Positions 63,744 through 64,000 of a DNA stretch of 64,000 nucleotides are shown piece after piece. The notes under the pieces were generated by a model. It had not been told where the DNA came from and searched no databases. It saw nothing but the letters and a program-made list of their open reading frames with translations. Both the position numbers and the translations under genes were made by a program. Position 1 is the stretch's first letter. Each line of letters begins with the position of its first letter. Source of the stretch: Microcoleus sp. AS-A8 (GTDB lineage Bacteria; Cyanobacteriota; Cyanobacteriia; Cyanobacteriales; Coleofasciculaceae); contig JAMPKV010000003.1 of the NCBI GenBank assembly GCA_039962225.1, positions 62,001 through 126,000 of the forward strand, written 5' to 3'.

Positions 63744-64000
63744 ATGACGACCGTCTTGGGTCACCCCAGTAATAGCCCAACTCAGCACAATGTGGCTGCC
63801 AACGCCACAACCAGCCCAAATCCTGTAATGGTGAAGTTACAAGGAGTGACAAAAACTTACCCTAATGGCAGCTTAGGAGTGTTTGACCTCAGTTTAGAGG
63901 TGAAGCGAGGAGACTTTTTATTGATTACTGGCCCTTCGGGTGCGGGGAAATCAACATTGCTGAAGCTGCTTTATGGTGCGGAACAGCCTAATTCTGGGGA
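63744..64000 (+). CDS. ftsE: Cell-division ATP-binding protein FtsE (partial, start)
   Basis: The first 85 residues of an ABC ATPase. An N-terminal extension of about 28 residues (Thr/Asn/Pro-rich) precedes the usual FtsE start (MVKLQGVTKTYPNGS). It continues with GVFDLSLEVKRGDFLLITGP and Walker A GPSGAGKSTLLKLLYG. FtsE works with FtsX in septal wall hydrolase control. The gene runs off the window edge. FtsE identity rests on the start and Walker A block, and relatives of the LolD type remain possible. Confidence 0.8.
   Translation, partial: MTTVLGHPSNSPTQHNVAANATTSPNPVMVKLQGVTKTYPNGSLGVFDLSLEVKRGDFLLITGPSGAGKSTLLKLLYGAEQPNSG

Overview
The window comes from a cyanobacterial chromosome. It carries psb27 (photosystem II assembly), DUF4327, the FurA-type regulator and many GCGATCGC (HIP1-like) octamers. 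Very large multi-sensor kinases, CHAT/TPR proteins, a haemagglutinin-type adhesin and many short palindromic interspersed repeats point to a large-genome, probably filamentous species of the Microcoleus/Coleofasciculus type (inference). No rRNA, tRNA, complete IS element or CRISPR array was seen.

Region by region. 1-2.5 kb: the tail of an upstream gene and small conserved cyanobacterial proteins. 2.8 kb: three evenly spaced DnaA-box-like nonamers. 3-9.7 kb: an iron/copper block with a two-domain multicopper oxidase, an HhH-domain lipoprotein, a second lipoprotein, a ferritin-like protein and an FTR1 permease, all on the minus strand, plus a potassium channel and a cupredoxin lipoprotein. The oxidase has a good Fur-box match upstream, and fur itself lies at 32 kb with a similar box. 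10-14.5 kb: a methyltransferase, a VanW protein and a cobalt/nickel ECF transporter (cbiM, PDGLE protein, cbiQ, cbiO). 15.2-17.5 kb: a pair of paralogous coiled-coil proteins. 17.7-22.2 kb: a candidate RiPP (TOMM) locus with two tandem precursor-like proteins, a fused E1-like/YcaO cyclodehydratase and an amidohydrolase. 22.6-31.6 kb: a signalling cluster with a Ser/Thr kinase-AAA-GAF-histidine kinase, a lone receiver and a REC-PAS-HK-REC-adenylate cyclase. 32-36 kb: fur, clpX, lspA and bioY. 36.5-40.8 kb: pstSCAB. 41-46.4 kb: a glycosyltransferase, psb27, a GHL10-like protein and an unknown. 46.4-48 kb: a gene-poor stretch with a decayed acyltransferase fragment. 48-61.7 kb: a TPR protein, a giant GT2-adhesin-CHAT fusion, a MinD/ParA-like ATPase, a winged-helix protein and a TPR-CHAT protein that has lost both catalytic residues. 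61.8-64 kb: a VanZ-like protein, a 43-aa protein, a WecG/TagA glycosyltransferase and the start of ftsE.

The strongest candidates for something new are the TOMM locus (two duplicated, diverging precursors beside one fused cyclodehydratase), and the 50-62 kb locus. In the latter, an active-looking CHAT protease fused to an adhesin and a glycosyltransferase faces a MinD/wHTH pair and a pseudo-CHAT protein, and the fusion junction is built from palindromic repeats. All functional statements come from reading sequence motifs; no database search was possible.
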